This document shows positions 26,349 through 36,443 of a DNA stretch of 64,000 nt, piece after piece. Both the position numbers and the translations under genes were made by a program. Position 1 is the stretch's first letter; the number at the start of each line of letters is the position of its first letter. The notes under the pieces are model-generated. The model ran no database searches and was not told the DNA's origin. It worked only from the letters and a program-made list of their open reading frames with translations. The stretch is from an uncultured Eubacteriales bacterium (lineage in GTDB: Bacteria; Bacillota; Clostridia; Lachnospirales; Cellulosilyticaceae). The stretch covers positions 62,001 to 126,000 of the forward strand of contig URVM01000008.1 of assembly GCA_900551325.1 (NCBI GenBank). Direction: 5' to 3'.

Positions 26349-26510
26349 CTAGGATATTAGCGAGTAGATGAGAAATTCTTAAGAAAAGGTATCCTAGGAG
26401 ATAAGTAGACTAGAATGACAGTCTCTTAGCCACTGGAAGTGGAAGCTTGAGGTAGAGTTACAGCCGGACTGACACCTAAGAAGACTGAAATAGACAGTCA
26501 CTCGGCCCCA
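26349..26510 (+). ncRNA. candidate structured RNA region, unassigned
   Basis: Within the 437-base gap between a hydrolase and the TetR gene lie CTAGGATA/TATCCTAG (26349-26356/26390-26397) and CAGTCTCTTAG/CTAAGAAGACTG (26419-26429/26476-26487, one bulge). An inner hairpin CCACT-GGA-AGTGG is also present. The stretch is more GC-rich than its surroundings and contains no ORF. It does not fit riboswitch consensus sequences that I can recall (T-box, cobalamin, SAM, THF). Confidence 0.35.
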
Positions 26511-26729
26511 TTTCGAATATTTTTATAAACAAAAGAGATTAACAAATTTTAAGGGTAAATTTATTAATATAAAACTATAAACAGTAGATGCTATGCCAAA
26601 ACACACAACAAAGGTATAGCATTTATTTTTTTGTTTTTGAATTAATAAACTATTTACAATTATTAATCATAGGAGTATTATAACTATAAAGCCATATGAC
26701 TGGTGAGTCATACAGAAGGGAGAGTAATT

Positions 26730-27371
26730 TTGCCAAAACAAACATTTGATAACTTACAAGAGGATAAGAAACAAAGGATTATTCAATCAGCTTTAGTAGA
26801 ATTCATAGATAAGGGATATGAAAAGGGAAATATTGAAGTCATTGCAAAAAGTGCTGGTGTATCTAAAGGGAGTATGTATCAATACTTTATTAATAAAAAA
26901 GATTTATATATTTATTTAGTGGAGTATGTCATAAAGCTTACACAGGATGCAATTAAAAAATATATGAATGAGGAAAATGTTACAGATATTTATGACTTGT
27001 TTTATGAGGGGAATAAAGCACTGTGGCCTGTAATGAATCAGTATATCAATGAAAGCTTATTTGTAGAGAGAGCACAAGAAGAGGCAGATCTAGAAATTCG
27101 ACAGGCTATTAAGGACTTATCGGGGGTATATACTCAGCATATGTATATTCCTATTATTGAAGAGCAGAAAAGAGCAGGAAAGATTCGAACAGATATTGAT
27201 AGTGAGATGATTTTGCTTTATCTAGAAGGAGTTTCTATAAGGTTTAAAAGACATGTAGTAGAATTAGCAAGAAAGAGTGGGAAAAATATGCTAGAGCTAG
27301 AGTTTGAGACTTTTGACCAGATTTTATGTGATATGAGAGAGCTTTTAAGAAATGGAATGTTAGGTAAATAA
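26730..27371 (+). CDS. TetR/AcrR-family transcriptional regulator
   Basis: Repressor-type regulator of about 213 residues. The N-terminal helix-turn-helix reads KKQRIIQSALVEFIDKGYEK then IAKSAGVSKGSMYQYFINKK; the C-terminal ligand-binding domain is helical. A GTG at 26703 is in frame, but GAAGGGAG (26716-26723) is placed for TTG 26730, which also gives the usual TetR length before the HTH. The next gene, an alpha/beta hydrolase, starts 17 bases downstream and is probably its partner or target; ligand unknown. Confidence 0.88.
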   Translation: MPKQTFDNLQEDKKQRIIQSALVEFIDKGYEKGNIEVIAKSAGVSKGSMYQYFINKKDLYIYLVEYVIKLTQDAIKKYMNEENVTDIYDLFYEGNKALWPVMNQYINESLFVERAQEEADLEIRQAIKDLSGVYTQHMYIPIIEEQKRAGKIRTDIDSEMILLYLEGVSIRFKRHVVELARKSGKNMLELEFETFDQILCDMRELLRNGMLGK

Positions 27372-27388
27372 TAGAGGGAGTGTTCAAG

Positions 27389-28144
27389 ATGAGATTTGAA
27401 GTGTTTGGAGATAGGAATAAAGAGGTCATTTTATTAATTCATGGATTTGGTGTTACATGGAAAATGTGGGACCCTCAAATAAAAGCATTTGCTAAGGAGT
27501 ATCATGTTATTGTACCAGTACTTGGAGCACATGATTTAGAACAACCAAGAGAGTTTATTTCCGTAAAGGATGAGGCAAGAGCGATTATAGATTATGTTAA
27601 AGCAAACTATAATGGGGAGCTATTTGCTATATGTGGCTCATCTCTTGGAGGGACTATTGCTTTTGAAGTTTTAGCTCAAAATCAGTTACAAATAAAAAAG
27701 GCAATTATTGATTCTGGAACAGGTGCTCCACTCAATAAGCTTTTAGTAAAAGTAGTGTTAAAGTCTAAGATCCTGAGCAATAATAAAATAAAAGAGGGCG
27801 GGGAAAAAATAAGAGCACAGATAAAAAATTCATGGTATCCAGCTGAGCTAATGGATGAAGTATTTAAAGTGAGTCACTGTATCTCGGATCAGACTATCAA
27901 AAATGTGTGTGAGGATTATATGTTATCTTCGGATATTCAGAACACAAAAGTAGATATTACCTACTGGTATGGATCAAAAGAAGAATGGATTACTAAAAAG
28001 ACATGCCACAAGTTACAAGAACTGGTACCAAATGCAACTATAGAGATTTTTAAAGGATATAATCATGGGGAGTTAGTAATAGGTAATCCAGAAAAATATA
28101 TAGAGAAAGCAAGGACATTTTTTAATTGCAATTACGCTAGTTAA
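27389..28144 (+). CDS. alpha/beta hydrolase
   Basis: 251 residues of alpha/beta hydrolase fold. Oxyanion motif LIHGFGVTWKMW, nucleophile elbow CGSSLGG, a possible acid in WYGSKEEW and C-terminal histidine in GYNHGELV. ATG 27389 is preferred over an upstream GTG at 27380, because AGAGGGAG (27373-27380) lies just ahead of it and overlaps that GTG. It forms an operon with the preceding TetR-type regulator. Substrate unknown. Confidence 0.82.
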   Translation: MRFEVFGDRNKEVILLIHGFGVTWKMWDPQIKAFAKEYHVIVPVLGAHDLEQPREFISVKDEARAIIDYVKANYNGELFAICGSSLGGTIAFEVLAQNQLQIKKAIIDSGTGAPLNKLLVKVVLKSKILSNNKIKEGGEKIRAQIKNSWYPAELMDEVFKVSHCISDQTIKNVCEDYMLSSDIQNTKVDITYWYGSKEEWITKKTCHKLQELVPNATIEIFKGYNHGELVIGNPEKYIEKARTFFNCNYAS

Positions 28145-28474
28145 CTATTTATAATAGGATGAACATAGAAGATAGATTAAGTTAAGTAAGGGATTAAATA
28201 GAAAAGATTAAAGCTCTTTATATGACCTATTATTGTGTTTATATGAAGAGCTTTTCTAGATCATAGGTTAAGAGTGTGATAGAAGCTTTAAATAAAACTA
28301 AAACGGATTTTGAGGTTCAAAAGTGAGATGATATAAAGAAAGATATTAATAGAAGGATATTAATAGAAAGAGAGAGTGGGGTGTATAAAAATTTAATATA
28401 GTAATATAAAAATAAATTTGGTAAAATAATATATAAAAGTAAATTAATTGTCAAAAAAGAAAAGGGGTTAGTTA
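28145..28474. other. intergenic region before the chemotaxis gene
   Basis: AT-rich spacer of about 330 bases. It contains the terminator of the hydrolase operon at 28209-28256; the rest shows no ORF or clear structure and presumably holds the promoter of the chemotaxis receptor. Confidence 0.6.
28209..28256 (+). terminator. terminator after the TetR-hydrolase operon
   Basis: The stem AAAGCTCTT/AAGAGCTTT with a roughly 27-base loop is followed by a few T. Confidence 0.65.
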
Positions 28475-30238
28475 GTGAAAAGTATAAAAACAAGAATTAT
28501 AGCTGTGATGCTGAGTATAGTTACACTATCTTGTATAGCTATTTTTTTAGTCACATCATTTGAAAGTAAGAACGTACTGAACTTAGTTGTGGATACTCAA
28601 TTTACAAATACGCTAAATGGCGCGGTAAATATATTAGAGCAATACACTCAAGAGCGATTTGGAAGTCTTGAGTTAACTCAATCTGGAGATCTTGTTGATG
28701 TGGGAAATAAGTCTATTAAAGAACGTGATGATTATATAGATGATTTGTCTAAGGCGTTAGGTGTAGAGATGACACTTTTTGCAAAGCAGGGTTCAGATTA
28801 CATAAGAGTATCTACTTCAATAGTAGATGATCAGGGGAATAAAGTTATTGGTACAAAATTGGACTCTGAAGGCGAAGCATTTAAAGCAATTAATGCAGGT
28901 GAGAGTTATGTTGGTGAGGCTGATATCTTACAAAAACATTATGTAACAATTTATAGACCTATCTTCTCAGAGACTAATGAAATAATAGGTATATACTTTG
29001 CAGGTGTGCATGCAGAAAATATTCAGGCTATTGTCCAAAAAAGTTTAAATCATATGATAGTCTATGCTTTAGTAGCTATTAGTATTAGTTTAGCTATAGG
29101 GGTTGTTTGTAGTATTTTGGTTGGTGCATATATTGCAAATCCTATTATTCAAGTTACAAATATTATAAAAAAACAAGCAGATTTAGATTTTACATTAGAT
29201 ATGCAAATGAATATGAGAAAGTTCTTGAATAGAAAAGATGAAATAGGAATGATTACACACTCGCTTAAAGTGATGCAAGAAAATGTAAATGCATTTATTT
29301 CTAAGACAACCCAAGCGACAGAGCATGTGGCAGCAACATCCCAAGAGCTAACAGCAACATTCCAACAAGCAGCGGTGGCTTCAGAAGAAATAGCTAGAGC
29401 GGTGGAAGATATTGCAAAAGGTGTAAGCGAACAGGCAAAAGATACTGAAAGTGCAGTAGAGCATATAGAAGAATTAGGAGATTTATTAAATAAAGAGGCT
29501 GAGTATATACAGCAGTTAAATAAAGCAACAGTGCAAATTGAGAATGAAAAAGAAGAAGGATTTCATATTTTAAGTACGCTAGTAAATAAAACCAAAGAGA
29601 ACAATAAAGCAATACAAAATATTTATGATATTATAGTTGATAACAATGAAAACACAGAGAAAATAGAAAGTGCCAGTGTAATGATTGAAAGCATTGCACA
29701 CCAGACCAATTTATTAGCTTTAAATGCAGCCATTGAAGCAGCAAGAGCTGGAGAAGCAGGAAGAGGATTTTCAGTTGTTGCTGATGAAATAAGGAAACTA
29801 GCAGAACAATCTAATAGTTTTACTAGTGATATAAAACAAGTCATTCAGGAACTAAGGGCTAAATCACAGTTGATTGTAGATACAATGAATGAAGTAAATC
29901 TGATTGCTAATGCTCAAAGTACAAGTGTTCAAGTAACACAATCTAAGTTTAATGGAATTGCACAAGCTATTGATGTAACGAAGGAAATTATTGAGAAGTT
30001 AAATCAATCTGAGCAAACTATGACAGATAATAAAGATAGAATAATAGAGTTCATTCAAAATCTATCTGCTATAGCTGAGCAAAATGCAGCAGGAACACAA
30101 GAAGTATCAGGCTCTGTAGAAGAGGAAGCTGCAACAATGGAAGAAATAGCAAATTCAGGAGAAAGCTTAGCATTAATTGCAGAAGAATTAAGAGCTTTAA
30201 TTGAAAAGTTTAAAATATCAACAGGCACAAGAGATTAA
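28475..30238 (+). CDS. methyl-accepting chemotaxis protein
   Basis: Transmembrane chemoreceptor of 587 residues. TM1 covers about residues 8-27. An extracellular single-Cache-type sensor domain (about 30-185; [20 protein letters not shown], then [10 protein letters not shown]) follows, with TM2 about 192-215, HAMP about 216-275 and a cytoplasmic coiled-coil signalling domain. The hairpin tip is the standard [20 protein letters not shown] followed by [16 protein letters not shown]. It relays ligand binding to CheA/CheW. GTG 28475 follows AAAAGGGG. It is a single-gene transcript ending in a strong terminator. Ligand unknown. Confidence 0.92.
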   Translation: MKSIKTRIIAVMLSIVTLSCIAIFLVTSFESKNVLNLVVDTQFTNTLNGAVNILEQYTQERFGSLELTQSGDLVDVGNKSIKERDDYIDDLSKALGVEMTLFAKQGSDYIRVSTSIVDDQGNKVIGTKLDSEGEAFKAINAGESYVGEADILQKHYVTIYRPIFSETNEIIGIYFAGVHAENIQAIVQKSLNHMIVYALVAISISLAIGVVCSILVGAYIANPIIQVTNIIKKQADLDFTLDMQMNMRKFLNRKDEIGMITHSLKVMQENVNAFISKTTQATEHVAATSQELTATFQQAAVASEEIARAVEDIAKGVSEQAKDTESAVEHIEELGDLLNKEAEYIQQLNKATVQIENEKEEGFHILSTLVNKTKENNKAIQNIYDIIVDNNENTEKIESASVMIESIAHQTNLLALNAAIEAARAGEAGRGFSVVADEIRKLAEQSNSFTSDIKQVIQELRAKSQLIVDTMNEVNLIANAQSTSVQVTQSKFNGIAQAIDVTKEIIEKLNQSEQTMTDNKDRIIEFIQNLSAIAEQNAAGTQEVSGSVEEEAATMEEIANSGESLALIAEELRALIEKFKISTGTRD

Positions 30239-30254
30239 TAAATTCTACTAATAA

Positions 30255-30306
30255 CAAAAAAGATTTGATAGCTATTATATAACAGCTTATCAAATCTTTT
30301 TTTATT
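30255..30306. terminator. terminator between convergent MCP and speB
   Basis: The stem AAAAAGATTTGATAGCT pairs with AGCTTATCAAATCTTTTT (one bulged T), with T-runs on both strands, suitable for stopping both transcripts. Confidence 0.85.
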
Positions 30307-30315
30307 ATATATATT

Positions 30316-30342
30316 ATTTATTTATTTATTTATTTATTTATT
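30316..30342. repeat. ATTT tetranucleotide repeat covering the speB stop
   Basis: Nearly seven copies of ATTT run through the last two codons and stop of the leftward speB gene (Asn-Lys-stop). Slippage would change the C-terminal residues. Confidence 0.8.
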
Positions 30343-31194
30343 GGCAAGCAACAAACTTACCTCACGCACTACTTTACAACAAACAGCTGTAGAAACACCC
30401 GATAAATCGTAATGTGGAGAAAGTTCCACTATATCGGCACCAACTAATTGGTTAAGCTTTGAAAGCTGTTTAAAGGCATTGATTAAGGTGTTAAATGAAA
30501 CACCGCCTGGTTCAGGAGTACCTGTGCCTGGAAAGATGGATGGATCTAGTACATCTAAATCAATAGAAAGATAAACAGGCTTATCCTTAAGTACCTCCAC
30601 TATTTCTTCTAATCCTTCTAAATCAAATGGGTGTAGATGGGTATGATCTTTTGCCCAAGTGAATTCTTCCTTTGTACCAGAGCGTATACCAAATTGAAAA
30701 ATACGGTTATCACCAAGTATATCCCAAGCACGTCTCATAACAGAGGCATGTGAAAGAGGCTGCCCCATATAGTCTTCTCGTAAATCTGTATGAGCATCAA
30801 AGTGGATGATACATAGGTTTGGGTATTGTTTAGCCAATGTTTCTATAATAGGTAATGATACAAGGTGTTCACCACCTATTATAAGAGGTTTCTTATTATC
30901 TATTATAAGCTGATTAGATACTTTATGGATTTCTTCTAAGACACAAGGCGTATTGCCAAGAGGTAAGTCTATATCTCCTAAATCACATAATAGATAGTCT
31001 TCTAGGTCTAAGTCTAAATAAGGTGAATAAGTCTCAAGGCCATAGGAATCTGGACGAATAGCACTTGGTGCAAAGCGGGTACCAGGCCTAAAACTTGTTG
31101 TTCCATCAAAGGGAACACCTACTAAGACTATTTTTGCATCTTGGTAAGGGGTATTAAAACCTATAAATTGTTGTGTGGTATTTACATTATGCAT
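30334..31194 (-). CDS. speB: agmatinase
   Basis: Ureohydrolase that converts agmatine to putrescine and urea, 286 residues. The binuclear manganese ligands are visible: GGEHLVS, HFDAHTDLR, and SIDLDVLDPSIFPGTGTPEP. The start overlaps the end of speE by 8 bases, so the two are coupled. With speE and speD it forms a leftward polyamine operon from agmatine to spermidine. The arginine decarboxylase that would supply agmatine is not in the window. Confidence 0.92.
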   Translation of the reverse strand: MHNVNTTQQFIGFNTPYQDAKIVLVGVPFDGTTSFRPGTRFAPSAIRPDSYGLETYSPYLDLDLEDYLLCDLGDIDLPLGNTPCVLEEIHKVSNQLIIDNKKPLIIGGEHLVSLPIIETLAKQYPNLCIIHFDAHTDLREDYMGQPLSHASVMRRAWDILGDNRIFQFGIRSGTKEEFTWAKDHTHLHPFDLEGLEEIVEVLKDKPVYLSIDLDVLDPSIFPGTGTPEPGGVSFNTLINAFKQLSKLNQLVGADIVELSPHYDLSGVSTAVCCKVVREVSLLLANK

Positions 31195-32044
31195 TTTTTA
31201 ATATCTCCTTTACATAGGTTGGAAGCATAAAAGCGCCAATATGAAGATCTGGATTATAGTAACTTGGTTTAATACCTAGCTTGAGCCAAGCCTCTTTTTG
31301 TAAATCAAGGATAGGGTCATAGTGCTTAGAGGCAAAGCCGAAGAGCCAATGTCCAGAAGGATAAGTTGGCATATGGAATTGATATACCTTAGCAATAGGG
31401 AAAGTACTTTTAATTTTAGCGTGTGCACGCATCATTTCCTTGGCATCGGAATGATAATAAGGACTTTCATGTTGATTAATAAGTATGCCAACAGAGTTTA
31501 ATATACGTTTACAATTGTTATAAAACTCATATGTAAATAAGCCTTCACCTGGGCCTATAGGATCTGTAGAATCTACCAAAATTAAGTCATAAGTTTCAGC
31601 CTCAGCCTTTTGAACAAAATCAAGTCCATCTTCAAAGTAAAGATGAAGTCTAGTATCTTGGTCTAGTTTGCAAGCAGTCTGTGGTAAATATTTTTGACAT
31701 AACCTTACAACGCGTTCATCAATTTCTACCATATCAACTTTTTCTATAGTAGGATAGCGAAGGATTTCCCTTGCTGTTCCCCCATCTCCACCACCAATGA
31801 TAAGCACTTTTTTTATATGGGGATTAACGGCCATAGGTACGTGTGCAATCATATCGTGATATATAAATTCATCTTTTTCTGTAACCATCATGAAACCATC
31901 CAAGGTGAAAAAGCGACCAAAGGTATGACTATCAAAGAAGTCGATTTGTTGAAAGGGACTTTTTTCACTATGGATATGAGTTTTTATTTTAATAGAAAAC
32001 TTAACATCATCTTGATGGTTTTCTGTGTACCATAAATCTGACAT
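31187..32044 (-). CDS. speE: spermidine synthase
   Basis: Aminopropyltransferase making spermidine from putrescine and decarboxylated SAM, 285 residues. An N-terminal beta domain is followed by a Rossmann domain with VLIIGGGDGGTAREILRY, VEIDERVV and the catalytic-region LVDSTDPIGPGEGLF. A good ribosome-binding site (AAGGAGG) precedes the start. It is the middle gene of the speD-speE-speB operon, 45 bases after speD. Confidence 0.95.
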   Translation of the reverse strand: MSDLWYTENHQDDVKFSIKIKTHIHSEKSPFQQIDFFDSHTFGRFFTLDGFMMVTEKDEFIYHDMIAHVPMAVNPHIKKVLIIGGGDGGTAREILRYPTIEKVDMVEIDERVVRLCQKYLPQTACKLDQDTRLHLYFEDGLDFVQKAEAETYDLILVDSTDPIGPGEGLFTYEFYNNCKRILNSVGILINQHESPYYHSDAKEMMRAHAKIKSTFPIAKVYQFHMPTYPSGHWLFGFASKHYDPILDLQKEAWLKLGIKPSYYNPDLHIGAFMLPTYVKEILKNA

Positions 32045-32089
32045 AGTCTCCTCCTTACTTGTTATAAGATAAAGAACACTTCATATAGA

Positions 32090-32920
32090 TTAATCTTCTA
32101 TGGCAAACATAGCTTCAGTAACATTTGTACCATAAAAGATTTCATCCATTTCACGGCGAACTTTCTTAGTGATATACTGTGCAGTACCAGGATGAAGGGT
32201 TTCTTTCGTACAACCAAAGAGATAATTGTTTAAATCAAAGTTTTTAAGTTTACATTTAGTATGAAAAATATTTTCTTGATAAACATTTACATCAATCATG
32301 TGATAAAGATGTTTAATATGGTCAGGAATAAAGTTTTGGATAGAGTCAATAGGATGATCTATAAAGAGCTTCTTACCTGTAATATCTCTTGTAAAACCAC
32401 GTACTTTATAATCAATGGTCATCATATCTGCATCAAAACAGTGGATTAAATAGTTAAGTACTTTTAGTGGAGAAATAGCACCACATGTGGATACATCAAT
32501 ATCGGCTCTAAAGGTACTAATACCATCAGTTGGATGATATTCAGGATATGTATGTACAGTAATATGACTTTTATCTAGATGTCCTACTAATATTTCTGGA
32601 ATAGGCCCAGGGGTAGCCCTTTTTGGCTCAGCATCAGAAGAAAGAATAGGATTTTCTGAAATAAGAATGGTTACACTAGCACCTTGAGGGTCATAATCTT
32701 GTTTGGAAAGAGTAATAATATTTGCACCAATAATTTGAGTAACTGTAGTTAGAATTTGAGTAAGACGGTCAGCATTATATTGTTCATCTATATATTCAAT
32801 ATAAGCTTCTCTATCCTTAGGTGTTTTAGTATAGCAAATATCATACATATTAAAACTCAAGGTTTTTGTAAGATTATTAAAACCATGTAGTTTAAGTTTT
32901 GCTGGTTCAATTTGTTCCAT
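32090..32920 (-). CDS. speD: S-adenosylmethionine decarboxylase proenzyme
   Basis: Pyruvoyl enzyme that decarboxylates SAM for spermidine synthesis, of the longer E. coli-like class. The self-cleavage site Lys117-Ser118 is in [15 protein letters not shown], and the active-site cysteine region [11 protein letters not shown] follows. The frame is open to 33001, but AAGGAGG on the minus strand supports ATG at 32920, giving 276 residues starting [14 protein letters not shown]. First gene of the leftward polyamine operon. Confidence 0.93.
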   Translation of the reverse strand: MEQIEPAKLKLHGFNNLTKTLSFNMYDICYTKTPKDREAYIEYIDEQYNADRLTQILTTVTQIIGANIITLSKQDYDPQGASVTILISENPILSSDAEPKRATPGPIPEILVGHLDKSHITVHTYPEYHPTDGISTFRADIDVSTCGAISPLKVLNYLIHCFDADMMTIDYKVRGFTRDITGKKLFIDHPIDSIQNFIPDHIKHLYHMIDVNVYQENIFHTKCKLKNFDLNNYLFGCTKETLHPGTAQYITKKVRREMDEIFYGTNVTEAMFAIED

Positions 32921-33001
32921 ATGGGGATACACCTCCTTAGATAAGATGACTACAAACAGTTTGTCATTGTTATTATATTCATAAACAGAGTGTAAAATCA
33001 A

Positions 33002-33364
33002 TAAGTTATTTGGTATATCTATATTATAAATTTAGTAATAGTGTTATTAAAATAGCAAACTAATATTTTATTAAATGTTTTTAAATACTAAACAAATATA
33101 TATAATGTATATATATTAATATAAAATATAAGTTTTAAATATAGAAAAAATAAGACATTGAAATACATATAATTATTTTTACATTAAAATAATTATAAAA
33201 CTAGCAAGATAAAAGTTTAGTAATAGTTTAGATAAAAAATATTTATATTAAATTTTAGAAATGATATAGTTACTAAAATAATCTGTGAAAATTTGTCAAA
33301 AATAATTGAAATTTGTAAAGCATATAAGCCCTCTTGAATATAGTGTAATTATGGGGGGGTCACT
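33002..33364. other. very AT-rich divergent intergenic region
   Basis: About 360 bases, strongly AT-rich, between the divergent speD and Lon-like genes. It must contain both promoters, but no single -35/-10 pair stands out. No ORF or strong hairpin seen. Confidence 0.6.
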
Positions 33365-35758
33365 ATGAAAAACAACGTAGAGCTTAAGTGGGAAGAACTT
33401 AAAATCTCATATTCTAATACAGGACTTACTTTTGAAACAACAGATGAAATTAAGGCAGATGAAAGTATAATAGATCAAGAAAATGCGCTTGCAACACTTG
33501 AGTTTGGTTTACAGTTAGGTGCAAGAGGTTACAACATGTATATATCAGGAACTGATCAAAAAACAATTTTTGAGTATGTACTTGGAAGGTTAGAAGAAAA
33601 AGCTTCTAAGTGTAGTGTTCCGCCAGATATGTGTTATATTTATAATTTTGAAAACCCTTCCACACCTAAAGTTGTTTGGATGCAGCCAGGAGATGGTATA
33701 CGCTTTAAAGATGACATGAAAGAACTTAGGCTGTTTTTAATAAATGAATTAAGTGAAAAACTAGATAGCGCAGAAGCAGAGAAAAAAAGACAAAGACTGA
33801 TTAATGAACTAGATGATAAGAAAGAAGAAATTTTGCAAGATTTAAAATCACGGGCAAAACAATTAGGTTTTCAAGTGAAGATGACAGAAGATGGCTTAGG
33901 GTTTATTCCTCTTAATAAAGAAGGAGAACCTTTATCCATGGATTCTTATGAAAAACTGCAAAGTATAGAAAAGAGTGTAATTGAAAAGGGACTAGATAAG
34001 TTAAGTGAGTTATCAGAAGAAGTACTTAAGGAAATGAAAGATGTAGAGAAACTTTATGGACAATATATGGATGATATTGATGAAAATATTATTTTGAAAG
34101 AAGTAGGCTACTATATTAAATATTTAAAAGAAACTTATGGAACCTATAAAGAAGTTTCCCTTTATTTAGATGAAATTTTAAATGATATTTTAGAAGATAC
34201 AAGTATATTTAGTAGTAGTAATAACAGCGAAAAGCAAGAAATAAAGAGTATTCTTCCTTGGCTTGGAACCAATAGTATGACAGAAAAAGTCAATCATTAT
34301 AATATTAATCTTTTAGTTAATAATGGAAACTTAAAAGGTGCACCCGTCGTTACATCTAGGGATCTTAGTCATGGAAATTTAGTTGGGAAAATACACATTG
34401 ATACTGAAATGTCATCTAATCATACTGACTTTAATCAAATTAAAGCAGGTTTATTGCATCAGGCAAATGGAGGATATCTATTAATTTATGTTAAAGACCT
34501 TTTAGACTACCCAGGTGCTTTTGATCTTATAAGGAAAACTTTAAAAACTGGAAAGGTAAGTGTAGAGGGCTTAGCAAGTGCTAATAATATTAATACTGTA
34601 GGCATTACGCCAGAACCTATACCTGTAAACTTTAAAGTGATCTTGATTGGAGATTATGAAATTTATCATCTATTAAGTGAGATGGATTTAAGTTTTAAGG
34701 AACTCTTTAAAATCAATATTGATTTTAAAGATACAATTACTAGTGATGAAGTATCCCTAATGCATTTGGCAAGTAAAATTAGTGCTTTATGTGAAAAGGA
34801 AGACTTACCAGGTGTGACTTATGATGGTGTATTATATTTGGCAGAGCATAGTCACAGATTAGCAGAAAGTCAAAATAAGATGAGTGCCAATTTACAACCT
34901 ATTATGGATTTAGTAAGAGAGGCAAGTGTATTTGCAAATGGGTATATAACAAAGGATAATCTAATGAAAGCTAAGCAGATGAAAATGCTCTTTAAAGATA
35001 CTTTGCAAAAAAATATAGAAGAAAAATACGCTAAAAATATCTTTTTAGTAGATGTTTTAGGTAAGAAAATAGGGCAAATAAATGGGTTAGCAGTATATGA
35101 GGTAGGGGACTTTTCTTTTGGAAGACCGGTCCGAATTACTGCCACCACTTATCGTGGGAAAAATGGTGTAGTAGATATTGAAAGTGCAGTAGGATTAAGC
35201 GGAAGTATCCACTCAAAAGGTGTGCAAATTATTACAGGGTTTTTAGGTAACCAATTTGCACAGAAATATCCATTATCCTTATGTGGGAAGATTTGTTTTG
35301 AGCAAAGCTATGGAGGTGTCGATGGGGATAGTGCCTCTAGTGCAGAGCTTTATGCTGTCTTGTCTAGTTTGTCGGAAGTACCTATTAGGCAAGGTATAGC
35401 TGTTACAGGTTCTATTAATCAATATGGTCAAATACAACCTGTAGGGGGAATAAACGATAAGATAGAGGGATTTTATAGAGTGTGTAAGCAAAAGGGATTA
35501 ACAGGAAATCAAGGAGTTATTATTCCACTGCAAAACAAGGAAGATCTTATGTTAGAAGATGAAGTTGTTAGAGCAGTAAAAGAAGGCAAATTTCATATTT
35601 ATGCAATTTCATCTTTTAAAGAGGGTATGGAAATTTTAACAGGTATACCAACAATACAGGTGGAAGAACGAGTTGCTTTAAAATTAAAGCTGTATAGCGT
35701 AGATTATGTAGAAAAACCTTCTCTAATAAAGAAGAAAAGAACTAAATATAAGCAATGA
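33365..35758 (+). CDS. Lon-family ATP-dependent protease-like protein (LonC/LonB type)
   Basis: A 797-residue protein with a C-terminal Lon protease domain. The Ser-Lys dyad is intact: S656 in GDSASSAEL and K699 in GGINDKIEGF, 43 residues apart as in classical Lon. The N-terminal ATPase part is degenerate: the usual GxxxxGKT is replaced by ISGTDQKT, and a long coiled-coil insertion spans about 130-270. No membrane helices are seen, unlike bacterial LonB of spores. This matches the AAA-degenerate Lon relatives found in Firmicutes. It stands alone, divergent from the spe operon, and ends at a terminator. Confidence 0.85.
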   Translation: MKNNVELKWEELKISYSNTGLTFETTDEIKADESIIDQENALATLEFGLQLGARGYNMYISGTDQKTIFEYVLGRLEEKASKCSVPPDMCYIYNFENPSTPKVVWMQPGDGIRFKDDMKELRLFLINELSEKLDSAEAEKKRQRLINELDDKKEEILQDLKSRAKQLGFQVKMTEDGLGFIPLNKEGEPLSMDSYEKLQSIEKSVIEKGLDKLSELSEEVLKEMKDVEKLYGQYMDDIDENIILKEVGYYIKYLKETYGTYKEVSLYLDEILNDILEDTSIFSSSNNSEKQEIKSILPWLGTNSMTEKVNHYNINLLVNNGNLKGAPVVTSRDLSHGNLVGKIHIDTEMSSNHTDFNQIKAGLLHQANGGYLLIYVKDLLDYPGAFDLIRKTLKTGKVSVEGLASANNINTVGITPEPIPVNFKVILIGDYEIYHLLSEMDLSFKELFKINIDFKDTITSDEVSLMHLASKISALCEKEDLPGVTYDGVLYLAEHSHRLAESQNKMSANLQPIMDLVREASVFANGYITKDNLMKAKQMKMLFKDTLQKNIEEKYAKNIFLVDVLGKKIGQINGLAVYEVGDFSFGRPVRITATTYRGKNGVVDIESAVGLSGSIHSKGVQIITGFLGNQFAQKYPLSLCGKICFEQSYGGVDGDSASSAELYAVLSSLSEVPIRQGIAVTGSINQYGQIQPVGGINDKIEGFYRVCKQKGLTGNQGVIIPLQNKEDLMLEDEVVRAVKEGKFHIYAISSFKEGMEILTGIPTIQVEERVALKLKLYSVDYVEKPSLIKKKRTKYKQ

Positions 35759-35778
35759 AAACTCAGATGGATGATAAT

Positions 35779-35821
35779 AAGAGCTTAAAGCATAGGGGAG
35801 ATAGATGCTTTAAGCTCTTAT
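35779..35821 (+). terminator. terminator after the Lon-like gene
   Basis: A perfect stem AAGAGCTTAAAGCAT/ATGCTTTAAGCTCTT around an 11-base loop, followed by a short T-rich tail. Confidence 0.8.
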
Positions 35822-35930
35822 TGCATAATGGATAAGAATCTTATATTTATAAAAATGATAGTATAAGAAATATGTGTTATGATATAATATTAATAGTATA
35901 TATAATAATATAAAAGGGGAGGATGGCTAT

Positions 35931-36419
35931 ATGAAAAACACAATTATTTCAGTTCTTGTTGAAAATAATTATGGGGTAGTAGCACGTATAGCAGGGTTAT
36001 TTACTAGAAGAGGTTTTAACTTAAATAGTTTTGCAGGAGAGGAAACACATGAAAAAAATATTTCAAGAATTACCATTTCTGTAACTGAAGATGAAAATTC
36101 TATTTATCAAATACAAAAACAAGTAGAAAAGTTAGTAGACATTAAAAAGGTTAAAGTATTAGATGAACAAAAGGATATTATGAGGGAACTGGCCATTATT
36201 AAAGTAGCACTTAAGCCAGAACTTTGTAATAAGATTAAAGAATTGACAGAACGTTATAGTGTAAAAGTTATAGATATTGATACAGAAGTAGTTGTTTTTG
36301 AAATTTGTAATAGTAAAGATATGATAGATGAGTTTATAGATACTGTAAGGGTATATGAGATTATTGAAAGTGTAAGGACAGGTGTTATTGCATTACAAAG
36401 AGGTAATCAACATATATAA
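35931..36419 (+). CDS. ilvN: acetolactate synthase small (regulatory) subunit
   Basis: 162-residue regulatory subunit for branched-chain amino acid synthesis. An N-terminal ACT domain (about 4-75; VLVENNYGVVARIAGLFTRR, then GFNLNSFAGEETHE) carries valine feedback; the C-terminal ALS_ss_C domain follows. The catalytic large subunit is not adjacent, so it must be encoded elsewhere. The next gene begins right after the stop, suggesting co-transcription. The symbol ilvH is equally used. Confidence 0.9.
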   Translation: MKNTIISVLVENNYGVVARIAGLFTRRGFNLNSFAGEETHEKNISRITISVTEDENSIYQIQKQVEKLVDIKKVKVLDEQKDIMRELAIIKVALKPELCNKIKELTERYSVKVIDIDTEVVVFEICNSKDMIDEFIDTVRVYEIIESVRTGVIALQRGNQHI

Positions 36420-36443
36420 TTGCTCACCATAGGAGGCAAAAAA

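Noticed and set aside
26349..26510. Cobalamin, THF or T-box riboswitch
   Set aside because: Short words such as GCCACTGG and GAGTAGATGA look suggestive, but the remaining conserved core elements of those classes are missing.
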